From Sphingobium fuliginis (GTDB taxonomy: Bacteria; Pseudomonadota; Alphaproteobacteria; Sphingomonadales; Sphingomonadaceae), in NCBI RefSeq assembly GCF_004152845.1, contig NZ_SEON01000002.1, positions 744,001 to 808,000 on the forward strand: 64,000 nucleotides of DNA. The letters are read 5' to 3'. Below are positions 1 through 10,532 of this stretch, piece by piece (positions within the stretch are counted from its first letter, which is position 1; each line of letters begins with the position of its first letter). The position numbers and the translations under genes are program-made. Under the pieces are notes generated by a model. The model ran no database searches, was not told the DNA's origin, and worked only from the letters and a program-made list of their open reading frames with translations.

Positions 1-261
1 CAGCTTCTCAATGTCCGCGCCCTTCTTGCCGATGATGACACCGGGGCGGGCAGCGTAGATCGACACGCGGCACAGCTTGGCGGGACGCTCTATCACCACC
101 TTGGAGATCGCGGCCTGCGGCAGGTTCTTCATGATATACTGGCGGATCTTCAGATCCTCCAGAAGCAGGCGGCCATAGTCGGCGCCTTCCGCGAACCAGC
201 GGCTGTCCCAGGTACGGTTGATCTGCAGACGCAGACCGATCGGATTGCTCTTGTGACCCAT
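1..261 (-). CDS. rpsC: 30S ribosomal protein S3, N-terminal part (runs off the left end)
   Basis: The 87 codons present translate to an S3 N-terminus, starting [12 protein letters not shown] and continuing through the KH-domain beginning [11 protein letters not shown]3 sits at the mRNA entry side of the small subunit. The gene is the last S10-operon member visible here. Its ATG lies 5 nt after the rplV stop codon, so the two are probably translationally coupled. The C-terminal part lies outside the window. Confidence 0.97.
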   Translation of the reverse strand, partial: MGHKSNPIGLRLQINRTWDSRWFAEGADYGRLLLEDLKIRQYIMKNLPQAAISKVVIERPAKLCRVSIYAARPGVIIGKKGADIEKL

Positions 262-266
262 GTCTC

Positions 267-653
267 TTACGCCTCCGCTTCTTCAGCTGCTTCGCGAACG
301 ACGATGCGCACGCGGCTGAAGGGCTTCAGGATCCGGGTCGACTTGCCGCGGCCGCGAGCGTGGAAGCGCTTCATGGTGAAGCTCTTGCCCACCGATGCTT
401 CCGCGACGACCAGCGAGTCGACGTCCAGATTATGATTGTTTTCCGCATTGGCGATGGCCGAAGCCAGCACCTTGCGCACGTCGACGGCCATCGCCTTCTT
501 CGAGAAGGCGAGGATGTTCAGCGCGTCCTCGACCTTGCGGCCGCGGATGAGCGTGGCGACCAGGTTCAGCTTCTGGGCCGAACCACGGATCTGCGTGCCG
601 ACGGCCAGCGCCTCATTGTCGGCGACGCGACGGGGAGCCTTTTCCTTGCTCAT
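267..653 (-). CDS. rplV: 50S ribosomal protein L22
   Basis: The 128-residue product has L22 signatures, including the C-terminal beta-hairpin segment [12 protein letters not shown] that lines the exit tunnel. It contacts several 23S rRNA domains. The extra C-terminal tail is short and acidic (ends A-A-E-E-A-E-A). The start codon overlaps the rpsS stop by one base (TAATG), the usual sign of coupled translation in this operon. Confidence 0.97.
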   Translation of the reverse strand: MSKEKAPRRVADNEALAVGTQIRGSAQKLNLVATLIRGRKVEDALNILAFSKKAMAVDVRKVLASAIANAENNHNLDVDSLVVAEASVGKSFTMKRFHARGRGKSTRILKPFSRVRIVVREAAEEAEA

Positions 654-931
654 TAGCGCTTGCCCTTCTTGTCGGCGGCGTGGCCGGGGAAGTAGCGGGT
701 CGGGGCGAATTCGCCCAGCTTGTGACCCACCATGTCCTCGTTCACCGAGACCGGCACATGCTTGCGGCCGTTATAGACGTTGAACGTCAGGCCGACGAAC
801 TGCGGCAGGATGGTGGAACGGCGCGACCAGGTCTTGATCGGACCCGAACGGCCACCGGCGTCCTGCGCCACTTCCGCCTTCTTCAGAAGGCTGAGGTCCA
901 CGAACGGACCTTTCCAGACGGAACGAGCCAT
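653..931 (-). CDS. rpsS: 30S ribosomal protein S19
   Basis: The 92-residue product begins [12 protein letters not shown] and carries the family block [11 protein letters not shown]19 binds the 16S rRNA head next to S13. The length matches the family. It lies 5 nt after rplB in the S10 operon and overlaps the rplV start by one base. Confidence 0.97.
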   Translation of the reverse strand: MARSVWKGPFVDLSLLKKAEVAQDAGGRSGPIKTWSRRSTILPQFVGLTFNVYNGRKHVPVSVNEDMVGHKLGEFAPTRYFPGHAADKKGKR

Positions 932-936
932 CTCGC

Positions 937-1773
937 TTACCTCTTCTTCTTCGCGTGGCGGCTACGGATGATGAACTTGTCCGTCGCCTTGTTGTGGCGG
1001 GTGCGCGCACCCTTGGTCGGCTTGCCCCAGGGCGTGACCGGATGACGGCCGCCCGAGGTCCGGCCTTCACCACCGCCATGCGGGTGGTCGACCGGGTTCT
1101 TCGCCACACCGCGCGTCAGCGGACGCTTGCCGAGCCAGCGATTGCGACCGGCCTTGGCGAGATTGGTGTTGGCGTTGTCCGGGTTCGACACGGCACCGAC
1201 GGTGCCCATGCAGTCCGAACGGATGTAGCGCTGCTCGCCCGAGGACAGGCGGACCATCACCATGCCACGATCGCGGCCGACGAGCTGGGCATAGGTGCCC
1301 GCCGAACGGCAGAGCTGACCGCCCTTGCCGGGCTTCATCTCGATATTGTGGATGATGGTGCCGACCGGCATCTGGCCGAGTTCCATCGCATTGCCCGGCT
1401 TCACGTCGGTCTTCTTGCCCGCGACGACCTTGTCGCCGGGAGCCAGACGCTGCGGCGCCAGGATATAGGCCTGGGTGCCGTCGGGATAGTTGACCAGCGC
1501 GATGAAGGCGGTGCGGTTGGGGTCATATTCCAGACGCTCGACCGTGCCCTCGACGTCCCACAGGCGACGCTTGAAGTCGATGATGCGGTAGCGCTGCTTG
1601 TGACCGCCGGCGATGCCGCGCGAGGTCACATGACCCTTGTTGTTGCGGCCGCCGGTCTTGCGCTTGCCTTCGGTCAGCGCCTTGACGGGCTTGCCCTTGT
1701 GCAGCGCGCTGCGGTCGACGAGGATCAGGCCGCGCTGGGCGGGGCTGGTCGGGTTGTAGCTCTTAAGCGCCAT
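937..1773 (-). CDS. rplB: 50S ribosomal protein L2
   Basis: The 278-residue product is full length for L2, a 23S rRNA binding protein near the peptidyl-transferase centre. It contains the conserved C-terminal region [13 protein letters not shown] with the functionally important histidine. I chose the ATG at 1773 because the product then begins [11 protein letters not shown], as in other L2 proteins. The reading frame stays open further upstream, but only through the rplW gene in another frame. The start follows the rplW stop by 2 nt. Confidence 0.97.
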   Translation of the reverse strand: MALKSYNPTSPAQRGLILVDRSALHKGKPVKALTEGKRKTGGRNNKGHVTSRGIAGGHKQRYRIIDFKRRLWDVEGTVERLEYDPNRTAFIALVNYPDGTQAYILAPQRLAPGDKVVAGKKTDVKPGNAMELGQMPVGTIIHNIEMKPGKGGQLCRSAGTYAQLVGRDRGMVMVRLSSGEQRYIRSDCMGTVGAVSNPDNANTNLAKAGRNRWLGKRPLTRGVAKNPVDHPHGGGEGRTSGGRHPVTPWGKPTKGARTRHNKATDKFIIRSRHAKKKR

Positions 1774-1775
1774 GG

Positions 1776-2093
1776 TCAGCGCACTCCTTCGGTGATGTCG
1801 ATCGACTGGCCATCGGCCAGGCGAACGATCGCCTTCTTGACGTCCGAGCGCGTATAGGGCTTGCCCTTCCACTTCTTGGTCTTGCCCTTGGCGACCAGCG
1901 TGTTCACGCTCTTGACCGTCACGCCCCAAATGGCTTCGACGGCGGCCTTGATCTCCGGCTTCGACGCATCGTTGGCGACCTTGAAGACCACGGCGTTGTT
2001 CTCGGAGAGAAGGGTCGACTTCTCGGTGATGACCGGCGCGACAACGACGTCATAATGACGGTTGTCGACGGTCGCGGCTTCTTTCTTAGCCAT
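1776..2093 (-). CDS. rplW: 50S ribosomal protein L23
   Basis: The 105-residue product carries the L23 motifs [13 protein letters not shown] and [11 protein letters not shown]23 lies at the tunnel exit and is the docking site for trigger factor and SRP. The gene begins 8 nt inside the end of rplD, a tight overlap typical of coupled S10-operon genes. Confidence 0.96.
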   Translation of the reverse strand: MAKKEAATVDNRHYDVVVAPVITEKSTLLSENNAVVFKVANDASKPEIKAAVEAIWGVTVKSVNTLVAKGKTKKWKGKPYTRSDVKKAIVRLADGQSIDITEGVR

Positions 2094-2709
2094 TGAAACG
2101 CGCCTCCAGCTTTTCGACCGCGGCGCGCGTCAGCACCAGCGAATCCGCCTTAAGGATGTCGTAGACATTGGCGCCGACGGCCGGCAGCAGGTCCACGCCG
2201 ACGATGTTCGCCGAAGCCTTCGCGAAGCTGACGTTCACCGCGTCGCCGTCGATGAACAGAGCCTTGTTGAGGTTCAGCTTGGCGAGGTGCGCGACCAGAG
2301 CCTTGGTCTTGCCTTCCGCCACGTCGAGATTGTCGAGAACGATCAGCGATCCGTCCTTGGCCTTCGACGACAGGGCCATTTTCAGGCCGAGCGCACGAAC
2401 CTTCTTGTTGAGGTCGTGGCCGAAGGTGCGGGCGCGGGCGCCGTGCGCCTTACCACCGCCGATGAACACGGGCGCCTTGCGGTCGCCGTGACGGGCGGTG
2501 CCGCCGCCCTTCTGGCGGCCGAACTTCTTGCCGGTGCGGGCAACGTCCGAACGCTCGCGGGTGGCGCGGGCCGGGGCGCGACGCTTTTCGAGTTGCCAGG
2601 TGACGACGCGGTGCAGGATGTCGGTGCGGGGTTCGACGCCGAACACGGCATCGTTCAGTTCCACTTCACCGGCGGCTGCGGCATCGAGGGTCTGTACCTT
2701 GACCTTCAT
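2086..2709 (-). CDS. rplD: 50S ribosomal protein L4
   Basis: The 207-residue product shows L4 features: the basic, Gly-rich loop around [14 protein letters not shown] that reaches into the exit tunnel, and the F-x-D-L-N-K-K-V-R-like helix. In Escherichia coli L4 also represses its own S10 operon through the mRNA leader. Whether that holds here is unknown, but structured leader segments lie upstream of both rpsJ and rplC. Spacing to rplC is 2 nt. Confidence 0.97.
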   Translation of the reverse strand: MKVKVQTLDAAAAGEVELNDAVFGVEPRTDILHRVVTWQLEKRRAPARATRERSDVARTGKKFGRQKGGGTARHGDRKAPVFIGGGKAHGARARTFGHDLNKKVRALGLKMALSSKAKDGSLIVLDNLDVAEGKTKALVAHLAKLNLNKALFIDGDAVNVSFAKASANIVGVDLLPAVGANVYDILKADSLVLTRAAVEKLEARFNG

Positions 2710-2711
2710 GA

Positions 2712-3467
2712 TTAGCCCTCCTGGCCTTCGGTCGCTTCGGGAGCGGCCGCTTCTTCAGCGGGCGTTTCGGCCGGAGCGTTGTTGCTGTTGGCAGCCTGCT
2801 TCAGGCTCGCCGGATAGGGAGCGTCGGCTGGACGCTTGACCTTGACGGCGTCGCAGACGGTCAGCCAGGTGCCCTTGGCGCCGGGGACGCTGCCCTTGAC
2901 GAACAGCAGGCCGCGCTCGACGTCCGTGCGGACGATTTCGAGATTCTGCTGGGTGCGCTCGCGGTCACCCATGTGACCGGCCATCTTCTTGTTCTTGAAG
3001 ACGCGGCCCGGGTCCTGACGGTTACCGGTCGAACCATGGGCACGGTGGCTGATCGAGACGCCGTGGGTGGCGCGCATACCGCCGAAGCCCCAGCGCTTCA
3101 TGGCGCCGGCGAAACCCTTACCCTGGGTGTGGCCGGCAACGTCGACCAGCTGGCCGGCGATGAAGTGGTCGGCCGCGATCTCGGCGCCGACATCGAGGAG
3201 CGCATCCTCGGCAACGCGGAATTCGACCAGGCGCGCTTTCGGCTCCACTTCCGCCTTGGCGAAGTGACCGCGCTGCGGCTTGGCGACATTCTTGACCTTC
3301 GCGACGCCCGCACCGAGCTGAACCGCGACATAGCCGTCGCGATCGGTTTCCTTGCGGGCCACGACCTGATTGCCCTCAAGGGCCAGAACCGTAACCGGAA
3401 TATGACGTCCGTCCTCCTGGAACAGACGGGTCATCCCGACTTTCTTAGCGATCACGCCTGTGCGCAT
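2712..3467 (-). CDS. rplC: 50S ribosomal protein L3 with acidic C-terminal tail
   Basis: The product (251 residues) begins [13 protein letters not shown] and contains the L3 block [12 protein letters not shown]3 helps nucleate 50S assembly. The core is followed by roughly 35 extra residues that are Ala/Glu-rich (ending E-A-T-E-G-Q-E-G) and absent from the 209-residue E. coli protein. A GTG at 3470 directly precedes the ATG at 3467. The Shine-Dalgarno GGGAG at 3477-3481 could serve either, and I chose ATG by homology. A 274-nt structured spacer separates it from rpsJ. Confidence 0.95.
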   Translation of the reverse strand: MRTGVIAKKVGMTRLFQEDGRHIPVTVLALEGNQVVARKETDRDGYVAVQLGAGVAKVKNVAKPQRGHFAKAEVEPKARLVEFRVAEDALLDVGAEIAADHFIAGQLVDVAGHTQGKGFAGAMKRWGFGGMRATHGVSISHRAHGSTGNRQDPGRVFKNKKMAGHMGDRERTQQNLEIVRTDVERGLLFVKGSVPGAKGTWLTVCDAVKVKRPADAPYPASLKQAANSNNAPAETPAEEAAAPEATEGQEG

Positions 3468-3481
3468 CACCGATTACTCCC

Positions 3482-3741
3482 ATAGAGGCCCGCCTTAGCA
3501 GCGGGCGTATCCAACGAAAAAACCGCTCAGGATTTCTCCCTCGCGGCCCAACCCCAATATAGATCACCCCGTCCGGGTTGGATGCCGACCCCTATTCGGG
3601 ACCAGCGACGGGGGACCAGGACCACGAGCCCTTTCCGGTTCACCGGAGAGGCCGTGCGGTATCCCTGTGTCTTTTGAGCTTCCGGCCAGCGGAATGCCCG
3701 ATACCCTGCCCACCTTGCGGGTTGGCAGGGACTTGCCGGCT
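3482..3741 (-). promoter_or_regulatory. Hairpin-rich leader between rpsJ and rplC
   Basis: This spacer is far longer than the usual gap between these operon partners and is dense in stems. CCCTGCC (3704-3710) pairs with GGCAGGG (3724-3730), with ACC/GGT nested inside. CTTTCCGG (3631-3638) pairs with CCGGAGAG (3643-3650) around a TTCA tetraloop. CCAACCC (3548-3554) pairs with GGGTTGG (3575-3581). GCCCGC (3488-3493) pairs with GCGGGC (3501-3506), just upstream of the rplC ribosome binding site. No hairpin is followed by a clear U-tract, so a translational control element or RNA-processing site fits better than a terminator. The function is not known to me. Confidence 0.5.
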
Positions 3742-4050
3742 TCAGGCCAGCTTGATTTCGACGTTCACGCCGGCAGCCAGATCCAGCTTCATCAGCGCGT
3801 CGACCGTCTGCGGCGTCGGCTGCACAATGTCAAGCATGCGCTTGTAGGTGCGGACCTCGAACTGCTCGCGCGACTTCTTGTCGATGTGCGGGCCACGGTT
3901 GACCGTGAACTTTTCGATGCGCGTCGGAAGGGGAATCGGACCGCGGATAAGGGCGCCGGTGCGGCGGGCGGTGTCGGCGATGTCGCCGGTCGCCTGATCG
4001 AGCACGCGATGATCGAACGCCTTGAGGCGAATGCGGATGTTGCTGTCCAT
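3742..4050 (-). CDS. rpsJ: 30S ribosomal protein S10
   Basis: The 102-residue product matches S10 throughout ([15 protein letters not shown] and [19 protein letters not shown]). S10 is part of the 30S head and is also the NusE subunit of antitermination complexes. It is the first gene of the S10 operon, placed after the tuf terminator, so it must have its own promoter in 4051-4208. I do not see a convincing -35/-10 pair there. Confidence 0.97.
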   Translation of the reverse strand: MDSNIRIRLKAFDHRVLDQATGDIADTARRTGALIRGPIPLPTRIEKFTVNRGPHIDKKSREQFEVRTYKRMLDIVQPTPQTVDALMKLDLAAGVNVEIKLA

Positions 4051-4086
4051 TGTTCCTGTACCGATGCGAAAGAGCCAAAACCCGGA

Positions 4087-4132
4087 GCATTTTCAGAAAT
4101 CAGCCGGAGCAGCCGATGATTTATGAAAATGC
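4087..4132 (-). promoter_or_regulatory. Long inverted repeat in the rpsJ leader
   Basis: The 16-nt arms 4087-4102 and 4117-4132 are complementary at 15 positions, with one mismatch in the middle, around a 14-nt spacer. The repeat is A/T-rich, unlike the surrounding DNA. It lies 37 nt upstream of the rpsJ start and downstream of the tuf terminator. It could be a leader hairpin for feedback control of the S10 operon or a protein-binding operator. No U-tract follows, so it is not an obvious terminator. Confidence 0.45.
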
Positions 4133-4208
4133 GCCAACCAAAAAATATCCGCCCCGTTCCTTGCCCTTCTAGCTCGACTGGAGCCGGAGAAAGGCGATCC
4201 GGGGCGGT

Positions 4209-4247
4209 AAAAAACTCAGCGGCGCGAATCAGGCGATTCGCGCCGCT
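4209..4247 (-). terminator. Rho-independent terminator after tuf
   Basis: A perfect 13-bp stem (4218-4230 with 4235-4247, loop 4231-4234) is followed in the minus direction by GAG and then six T residues (plus-strand A-run 4209-4214). It begins 11 nt after the tuf stop codon and separates the str operon from the S10 operon. Confidence 0.88.
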
Positions 4248-4258
4248 GCGGTCCTATA

Positions 4259-5449
<1,191 letters not shown>

Positions 5450-5585
5450 TTTATCCTACCTTCTAATCAAATCAGCTTTGGTCTGACCGCTCGGCCGCGC
5501 CTCGCGAAGGCGCGTCCATAGCAGCAAATTTAGAGAATGCCAGCCCAAAACCGAGCCGCTTGCGCGGCCCGGCCCGGGAAATTCA

Positions 5586-7658
5586 TCAGGCCATCTTCGC
5601 CTTGACCTCGTCCGCCACATTCTGCGGCACTTCGTCATAGTGCGAGAAGATCATCGAGTAGTTCGCGCGCCCCTGGGTGAACGAGCGAAGCTGGTTCACA
5701 TAGCCGAACATGTTGGCCAGCGGGACCATCGCCTCGACCACCTGCGCGTTGCCGCGGCTGTCGGTGCCCTGGATCTGGCCGCGGCGGCTGTTCATGTCGC
5801 CGATGACGTCGCCCAGATATTCCTCCGGGGTCACGACCTCGACCTTCATGATCGGTTCAAGCAGCTTGATGCCCGACTTGGCGGCCGCCTCGCGCATGGC
5901 GCCGCGGGCGCAGATTTCAAAGGCCAGGGCCGACGAGTCGACGTCGTGATAGGCGCCGTCCGTCAGGTGGACTTCGAAGTCGATGATCGGGAAGCCGATG
6001 AGATGACCGGTCTCGGCCGTCTCGCGGAAGCCCTTTTCCACCGACGGGATATATTCGCGCGGGATGTTGCCGCCCTTGATCTCGTCGAAGAACTGGTAGC
6101 CCGAACCGCGCTCGCCGGGGATGACGGTGACCTTGACGCGGCCGAACTGGCCCGAGCCGCCCGACTGCTTCTTGTGGGTGTAGTCGATGTCGACCTTCTT
6201 CGCGAGATATTCGCGATAGGCGACCTGCGGCGCGCCGACATTGGCCTCGACCTTGAACTCGCGCTTCATGCGGTCGACGAGGATTTCGAGGTGCAGTTCG
6301 CCCATGCCCTTGATGATGGTCTGGCCCGATTCGTGGTCGGTCGAGACGCGGAAGGACGGATCCTCGGCGGCCAGGCGGTTGAGCGCGATGCCCATCTTTT
6401 CCTGGTCGGCCTTGGTCTTGGGTTCGACCGACAGCTCGATCACCGGCTCGGGGAATTCCATCCGCTCCAGGATGATCGGCTGGCGCTCGGCGCACAGCGT
6501 ATCGCCGGTGGTGGTTTCCTTGAGGCCCGCCAGGGCGACGATGTCGCCGGCATAGGCGGTGTCGATGTCCTCACGCGAGTTGGCGTGCATGAGGAGCATG
6601 CGGCCGATCTTTTCCTTCTTGTCCTTGACCGAGTTCAGATAGCTGCCCTTGGTCAGCGTGCCCGAATAGACGCGCAGGAAGGTGAGCGAACCCACGAACG
6701 GGTCGTTCATGATCTTGAACGCCAGACCCGAGAAGGGCGCATCGTCGGCCGTCTTGCGGCTGTCGGGCTCGTCGGTATCGGGGTTGATGCCCTGAACGTC
6801 GGGAATGTCGAGCGGCGAGGGCAGATAGTCGACCACCGCGTCGAGCAGCGGCTGCACGCCCTTGTTCTTGAACGCCGAACCGCACAGCACCGGCACGAAG
6901 GCATGGCCCAGCGTGCCCTTGCGGATCAGCTTCTTGAGCGTGGCGACGTCGGGCAGATTGCCTTCCAGATAGGCTTCCATCGCATCGTCGTCCTGTTCGA
7001 CGGCGAGCTCGATCAGCTTCTCGCGATATTCGGCGGCCTTGTCGGCGAGGTCGGCCGGAATCTCCTCATAGGTGAACTCGGCGCCCAGATTCTCATCCTT
7101 CCAGATGATGGCGCGGTTCTCGACCAGGTCGACCAGGCCCTTGAAGTCCGATTCCGCGCCGATGGGCAGATAGAGGACGGCCGGGGTGGCGCCCAGACGG
7201 TCGATGATCGTCTGCACGCAATAATAGAAGTTGGCGCCGGTGCGGTCGAGCTTGTTGATGAAGCACATCCGCGGAACCTTGTACTTGTCCGCCTGGCGCC
7301 ACACGGTTTCCGACTGCGGCTCAACGCCCGCGACGCCGTCGAACGCGGCGACCGCGCCATCGAGCACGCGCAGCGAACGCTCGACTTCAATGGTGAAGTC
7401 GACGTGGCCGGGGGTGTCGATGATGTTCAGGCGATGATCGTTCCAGAAGCAGGTCGTCGCAGCCGACGTGATGGTGATCCCACGCTCCTGCTCCTGCTCC
7501 ATCCAGTCCATGGTGGCGGCGCCGTCATGGACTTCGCCGATCTTGTAGGACTTGCCGGTATAGTAAAGGATACGCTCGGTCGTGGTGGTCTTGCCGGCGT
7601 CGATATGCGCCATGATACCGAAATTGCGATAGCGTTCGAGCGGATGGCTGCGGGCCAT
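5586..7658 (-). CDS. fusA: Elongation factor G
   Basis: The 690-residue product is a full-length translocase GTPase. It has P-loop [28 protein letters not shown] and N-K-L-D-R-T-G-A, then the domain IV/V sequence with G-G-S-G-Q-F-G-R-V. It catalyses ribosome translocation and, with ribosome recycling factor, subunit splitting. It sits between rpsG and tuf in the standard str-operon order. The 174-nt gap from rpsG and the 136-nt gap to tuf are longer than in many bacteria, but I see no terminator or strong promoter in them. Confidence 0.98.
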   Translation of the reverse strand: MARSHPLERYRNFGIMAHIDAGKTTTTERILYYTGKSYKIGEVHDGAATMDWMEQEQERGITITSAATTCFWNDHRLNIIDTPGHVDFTIEVERSLRVLDGAVAAFDGVAGVEPQSETVWRQADKYKVPRMCFINKLDRTGANFYYCVQTIIDRLGATPAVLYLPIGAESDFKGLVDLVENRAIIWKDENLGAEFTYEEIPADLADKAAEYREKLIELAVEQDDDAMEAYLEGNLPDVATLKKLIRKGTLGHAFVPVLCGSAFKNKGVQPLLDAVVDYLPSPLDIPDVQGINPDTDEPDSRKTADDAPFSGLAFKIMNDPFVGSLTFLRVYSGTLTKGSYLNSVKDKKEKIGRMLLMHANSREDIDTAYAGDIVALAGLKETTTGDTLCAERQPIILERMEFPEPVIELSVEPKTKADQEKMGIALNRLAAEDPSFRVSTDHESGQTIIKGMGELHLEILVDRMKREFKVEANVGAPQVAYREYLAKKVDIDYTHKKQSGGSGQFGRVKVTVIPGERGSGYQFFDEIKGGNIPREYIPSVEKGFRETAETGHLIGFPIIDFEVHLTDGAYHDVDSSALAFEICARGAMREAAAKSGIKLLEPIMKVEVVTPEEYLGDVIGDMNSRRGQIQGTDSRGNAQVVEAMVPLANMFGYVNQLRSFTQGRANYSMIFSHYDEVPQNVADEVKAKMA

Positions 7659-7832
7659 GATGCTTCTCCGTTGCCGGCGCGCCGGCGGTTGGGGATTCGT
7701 TAAATCTGCGCGTGGCCCCTAAACCAATCCGTCCGCCATGGGTAGCCACCCGTGGCGAACGGACCGATTTTTCGAAACCATGAGAGGAAGCGGACGATAT
7801 GGGCGCCCGCTTCGCCTTTTTCCAGCGCCGGA

Positions 7833-8303
7833 TTACCAGCGATAGTGCGAGAAGGCGCGGTTCGCTTCCGCCATGCGGTGCGTGTCTTCGCGCTTCTTGA
7901 CGGCATTGCCGCGGTTGTTGGCGGCGTCCAGCAGTTCACCCGACAGGCGGGCGGCCATGGTGGTTTCGCTGCGGTTGCGCGACGCGGTGATCAGCCAGCG
8001 GATCGCCAGCGCCTGGGCGCGCTCCGGGCGCACTTCGACGGGGACCTGGTAGGTCGCACCGCCGACGCGGCGGCTGCGGACCTCGATGCCGGGCTTCACA
8101 TTGTTCAGCGCGTCATGGAACATGGCGATCGGGTCCTTCTTGGACTTCGCCTCGACAGTGTCGAGAGCGCCGTACACGATGGACTCGGCGACGGCCTTCT
8201 TGCCGTCCTGCATGATGCTGTTCATGAACTTCGACAGCACGACATCACCGAATTTGGGATCGGGCAGGATGACGCGCTTTTCGGGGCGACGACGACGTGA
8301 CAT
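7833..8303 (-). CDS. rpsG: 30S ribosomal protein S7
   Basis: The 156-residue product begins [10 protein letters not shown] and has the S7 block [13 protein letters not shown]7 nucleates assembly of the 30S head and contacts E-site tRNA. The length is typical. The gene follows rpsL by 15 nt in the str operon. Confidence 0.97.
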   Translation of the reverse strand: MSRRRRPEKRVILPDPKFGDVVLSKFMNSIMQDGKKAVAESIVYGALDTVEAKSKKDPIAMFHDALNNVKPGIEVRSRRVGGATYQVPVEVRPERAQALAIRWLITASRNRSETTMAARLSGELLDAANNRGNAVKKREDTHRMAEANRAFSHYRW

Positions 8304-8318
8304 ATTACTGGTCTCCCC

Positions 8319-8690
8319 TTACTTCGGACGCTTGGCGCCGTACTTCGAACGGCTCTGCTTGCGGTCCTTGACGCCCTGGGTATCCAGAACGCCGCGCAGC
8401 ACATGATAGCGCACACCGGGAAGGTCGCGCACGCGGCCGCCGCGGATCAGCACGACGCTGTGCTCCTGAAGGTTGTGGCCTTCGCCCGGAATGTAGGTGA
8501 TGACTTCGCGCTGGTTGACCAGGCGCACCTTCGCCACCTTGCGGAGAGCCGAGTTCGGCTTCTTCGGGGTCGTCGTGTAGACACGGGTGCAAACGCCGCG
8601 CTTCTGCGGGTTCGCTTCCATTGCAGGGACCTTCGACTTGGTCTTCTGCAGTTCGCGGCCCTTGCGGACCAGCTGGTTGATCGTTGGCAT
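8319..8690 (-). CDS. rpsL: 30S ribosomal protein S12
   Basis: The 123-residue product begins [12 protein letters not shown] and contains the decoding-centre stretches [11 protein letters not shown] and G-V-R-Y-H. Lysines in these stretches are the classical sites of streptomycin resistance; both are the usual wild-type residues here. I chose the ATG at 8690 over an in-frame ATG 12 nt upstream because it gives the standard S12 N-terminus. It is the first gene of the str operon, with a leader of about 200 nt. Confidence 0.97.
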   Translation of the reverse strand: MPTINQLVRKGRELQKTKSKVPAMEANPQKRGVCTRVYTTTPKKPNSALRKVAKVRLVNQREVITYIPGEGHNLQEHSVVLIRGGRVRDLPGVRYHVLRGVLDTQGVKDRKQSRSKYGAKRPK

Positions 8691-8767
8691 GAAGCCCTTC
8701 ACCTCTTTCAGTTACTTTACCGCATGCATTCCCGCGTTCCTTGCGGCCTGGAAAACGAATCGCCTCC

Positions 8768-8804
8768 AAACAGCAAAGGCTCCGGCGGAAACCCGCCCGG
8801 AGCC
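8768..8804 (-). terminator. Attenuator-like hairpin in the rpsL leader
   Basis: The arms 8778-8785 and 8797-8804 form an 8-bp GC stem. It is extended by CGG (8786-8788) with CCG (8793-8795), with C8796 bulged out. In the direction of transcription the stem is followed by TTTGCTGTTT. It lies between the str promoter and rpsL, about 75 nt before the start codon. It could be a conditional terminator or a processing hairpin. The U-tract is interrupted, so termination would be partial at best. Confidence 0.45.
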
Positions 8805-8895
8805 GCAAGAGCACCGGCAATGTTCAGCTCTGATGCCCTGAGGACCGGGGTTCGGCGCGAACGAATCCGTCCATTCCGGCCTTTGGGCAGGCGCG

Positions 8896-8924
8896 CCTAT
8901 AGCCATGTGGCGGCCGCCGGTCAA
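8896..8924 (-). promoter_or_regulatory. Promoter of the str operon (rpsL-rpsG-fusA-tuf)
   Basis: On the minus strand, TTGACC (8919-8924) and TATAGG (8896-8901) are separated by exactly 17 nt, a good housekeeping-sigma match. Initiation would be near 8889, giving a leader of about 200 nt. In the remainder of the 526-nt gene-free stretch 8691-9216 (8925-9216), which also precedes the divergent peptidase gene, I see no convincing further element. Confidence 0.75.
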
Positions 8925-9216
8925 GAACAGGCCCGACGATCCGCCCCGTCCCGATCCGACGTGGCGGGGACGCCAGGAGATGACGCCTTTCTATCCAGCG
9001 CCGCAGAGGCTGGCGAGGCCGGTTTGCGAAGGGCGGAGAGCGCCGGCAAAAATTTCGCGGGGGACCGGAACCCTTTGCCCGGTTCCACGTTTCACCCCGT
9101 TCATCTTTCGACTCGTCACGACTCCGCTCCCCCGGATTCGCGCGACTCGATTCCTTTTGTTAGCGCCCCGTTCACTAAAAAAGCACGCGGGGTCGCAATT
9201 GTCGCAATGGAGCAAG

Positions 9217-10395
9217 ATGGGGGCAGCCGCCCTCTGGGCCGGCATGACTGCCCGGTGTTCGAAGCTGTGTCCGGAACGGGAGATTTTCCTGCGCTCCGGC
9301 GGCCAGGTGAAGTTCATCCGTATCTCGCGCAGGGCGCAGCTCGCCACGGTCGGCCTGCTCTCTTCCGCCTTGATCGGTGGGCTTGCGCTATCCCTGTCCA
9401 TGGCCGCCAACAACGCGGAGATCGAGCAGGAGCGCGCCGCCCTCGCCGCCCGTGACAAGGCCGTTGCCAACAGCGCCAGCCAGGTCGAGCGCTACCGCAA
9501 GTCGGTCGACCAGCTCGCGCAGGAGTTGCAGGAACGCCAGGATTTCATGGACGACCTCTACCGCACGCATTTCGGTCAGGAGGGCGCGGCCCCGGCCGGC
9601 GATGTGGTCGGCAAGGCCGACAGCGGAACCAGGAACGGCACGTCCAAGCTCGACACCAAGATCAGCGTCGCGCCCGAAGCGGCGCCGTTGTTCCGGATCG
9701 ACGCACGGCAGCGCCGTTTTGCCGCCCTGCTGACCGACGCCGTCCGGCATCGTGCCGACAAGGCCGCCGCCGCGATCCGCAGCTTCGGCCTCAATCCCGA
9801 CAGCCTCGCCCGCACGGCGGCCCGCGCACAGGGCGGCCCTTTCGTGCCATGGGAAGGGCAGGACGTCCTGCCGGACGAGTTCGAAAAGCTCGCCCAGGCG
9901 CTGTCCCGCATGGAATTTCTGGAAGGGAGCCTGCTCGCCATCCCCTCCGGCAAGCCCACGGCGACGCCGATGCTGAGCAGCAGCTATGGCTATCGGAGCG
10001 ATCCGTTCAACGGCCATGCGGCCTTTCACGCGGGTCTGGATTTTCCCGGCAGCATGGGCCAGCCGATCCTGGCGGCCGCATCGGGCAAGGTCAGCTTCGT
10101 GGGCCAGCGCAACGGCTATGGCAATGTGGTCGAGGTCACCCATGGCAATGGCATCCTGACCCGATATGCCCATCTTTCGGGCTTCAGCGCGCGGGTCGGC
10201 CAGCAGGTGGCGCGCGGCGACGCCATTGCGCGGATGGGATCGACAGGCCGCTCCACGGGGCCGCATCTTCATTTCGAGGTGCGGGTGAACGGCAATGCCA
10301 TCAATCCCCGCCGCTTCCTGGAGGCGCGCAAGGATGTCCTCCAGATCCAGCAGATCGCCACGGCGCGCCTGGCGGATGTCGGCGGCCGCGGTTAG
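9217..10395 (+). CDS. Membrane-anchored M23 (LytM-type) metallopeptidase
   Basis: The product is about 392 residues: a short cytoplasmic N-terminus, one transmembrane helix near residues 41-61, a charged coiled-coil stretch to about residue 120, and a C-terminal M23 domain. The zinc ligands of an active enzyme are present (H271 and D275 in H-A-G-L-D, and H-L-H at 350-352). It probably cleaves peptide cross-links in the periplasm. I chose the ATG at 9217, preceded by GGAG at 9209-9212; another in-frame ATG lies at 9244. It is transcribed divergently from the str operon. Confidence 0.85.
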   Translation: MGAAALWAGMTARCSKLCPEREIFLRSGGQVKFIRISRRAQLATVGLLSSALIGGLALSLSMAANNAEIEQERAALAARDKAVANSASQVERYRKSVDQLAQELQERQDFMDDLYRTHFGQEGAAPAGDVVGKADSGTRNGTSKLDTKISVAPEAAPLFRIDARQRRFAALLTDAVRHRADKAAAAIRSFGLNPDSLARTAARAQGGPFVPWEGQDVLPDEFEKLAQALSRMEFLEGSLLAIPSGKPTATPMLSSSYGYRSDPFNGHAAFHAGLDFPGSMGQPILAAASGKVSFVGQRNGYGNVVEVTHGNGILTRYAHLSGFSARVGQQVARGDAIARMGSTGRSTGPHLHFEVRVNGNAINPRRFLEARKDVLQIQQIATARLADVGGRG

Positions 10396-10473
10396 CGCTT
10401 TTGCTTTCGGCTGATCCGGATTTCCAGCTCCGCCTGATCCGCGCGCCCTGCCTGCCGGGGGTTCATCTGCCCC

Positions 10474-10505
10474 AAAAGGAAAAGGGGCCGGAAACCCGAC
10501 CCCTT
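10474..10505 (-). terminator. Rho-independent terminator after rpsI
   Basis: The arms 10482-10491 and 10496-10505 form AAGGGG(U/G)CGG paired with CCG(G)CCCCTT, with one G-U wobble. In the minus direction the stem is followed by TTTTCCTTTT. It lies 27 nt beyond the rpsI stop codon and also downstream of the convergent peptidase gene. Confidence 0.78.
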
Positions 10506-10532
10506 CCCTTGCATTCGTAACGGTCGAACCGA

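Noticed and set aside
5640..7703. Very long open frames antisense to fusA, secD/secF and the sugar operon (for example 5640-7703, 26816-29620 and 16506-20027)
   Set aside because: They are the mirror of strongly supported genes in GC-rich DNA, are rich in Arg/His/Asp/Gly without recognisable domains, and have no ribosome binding sites.
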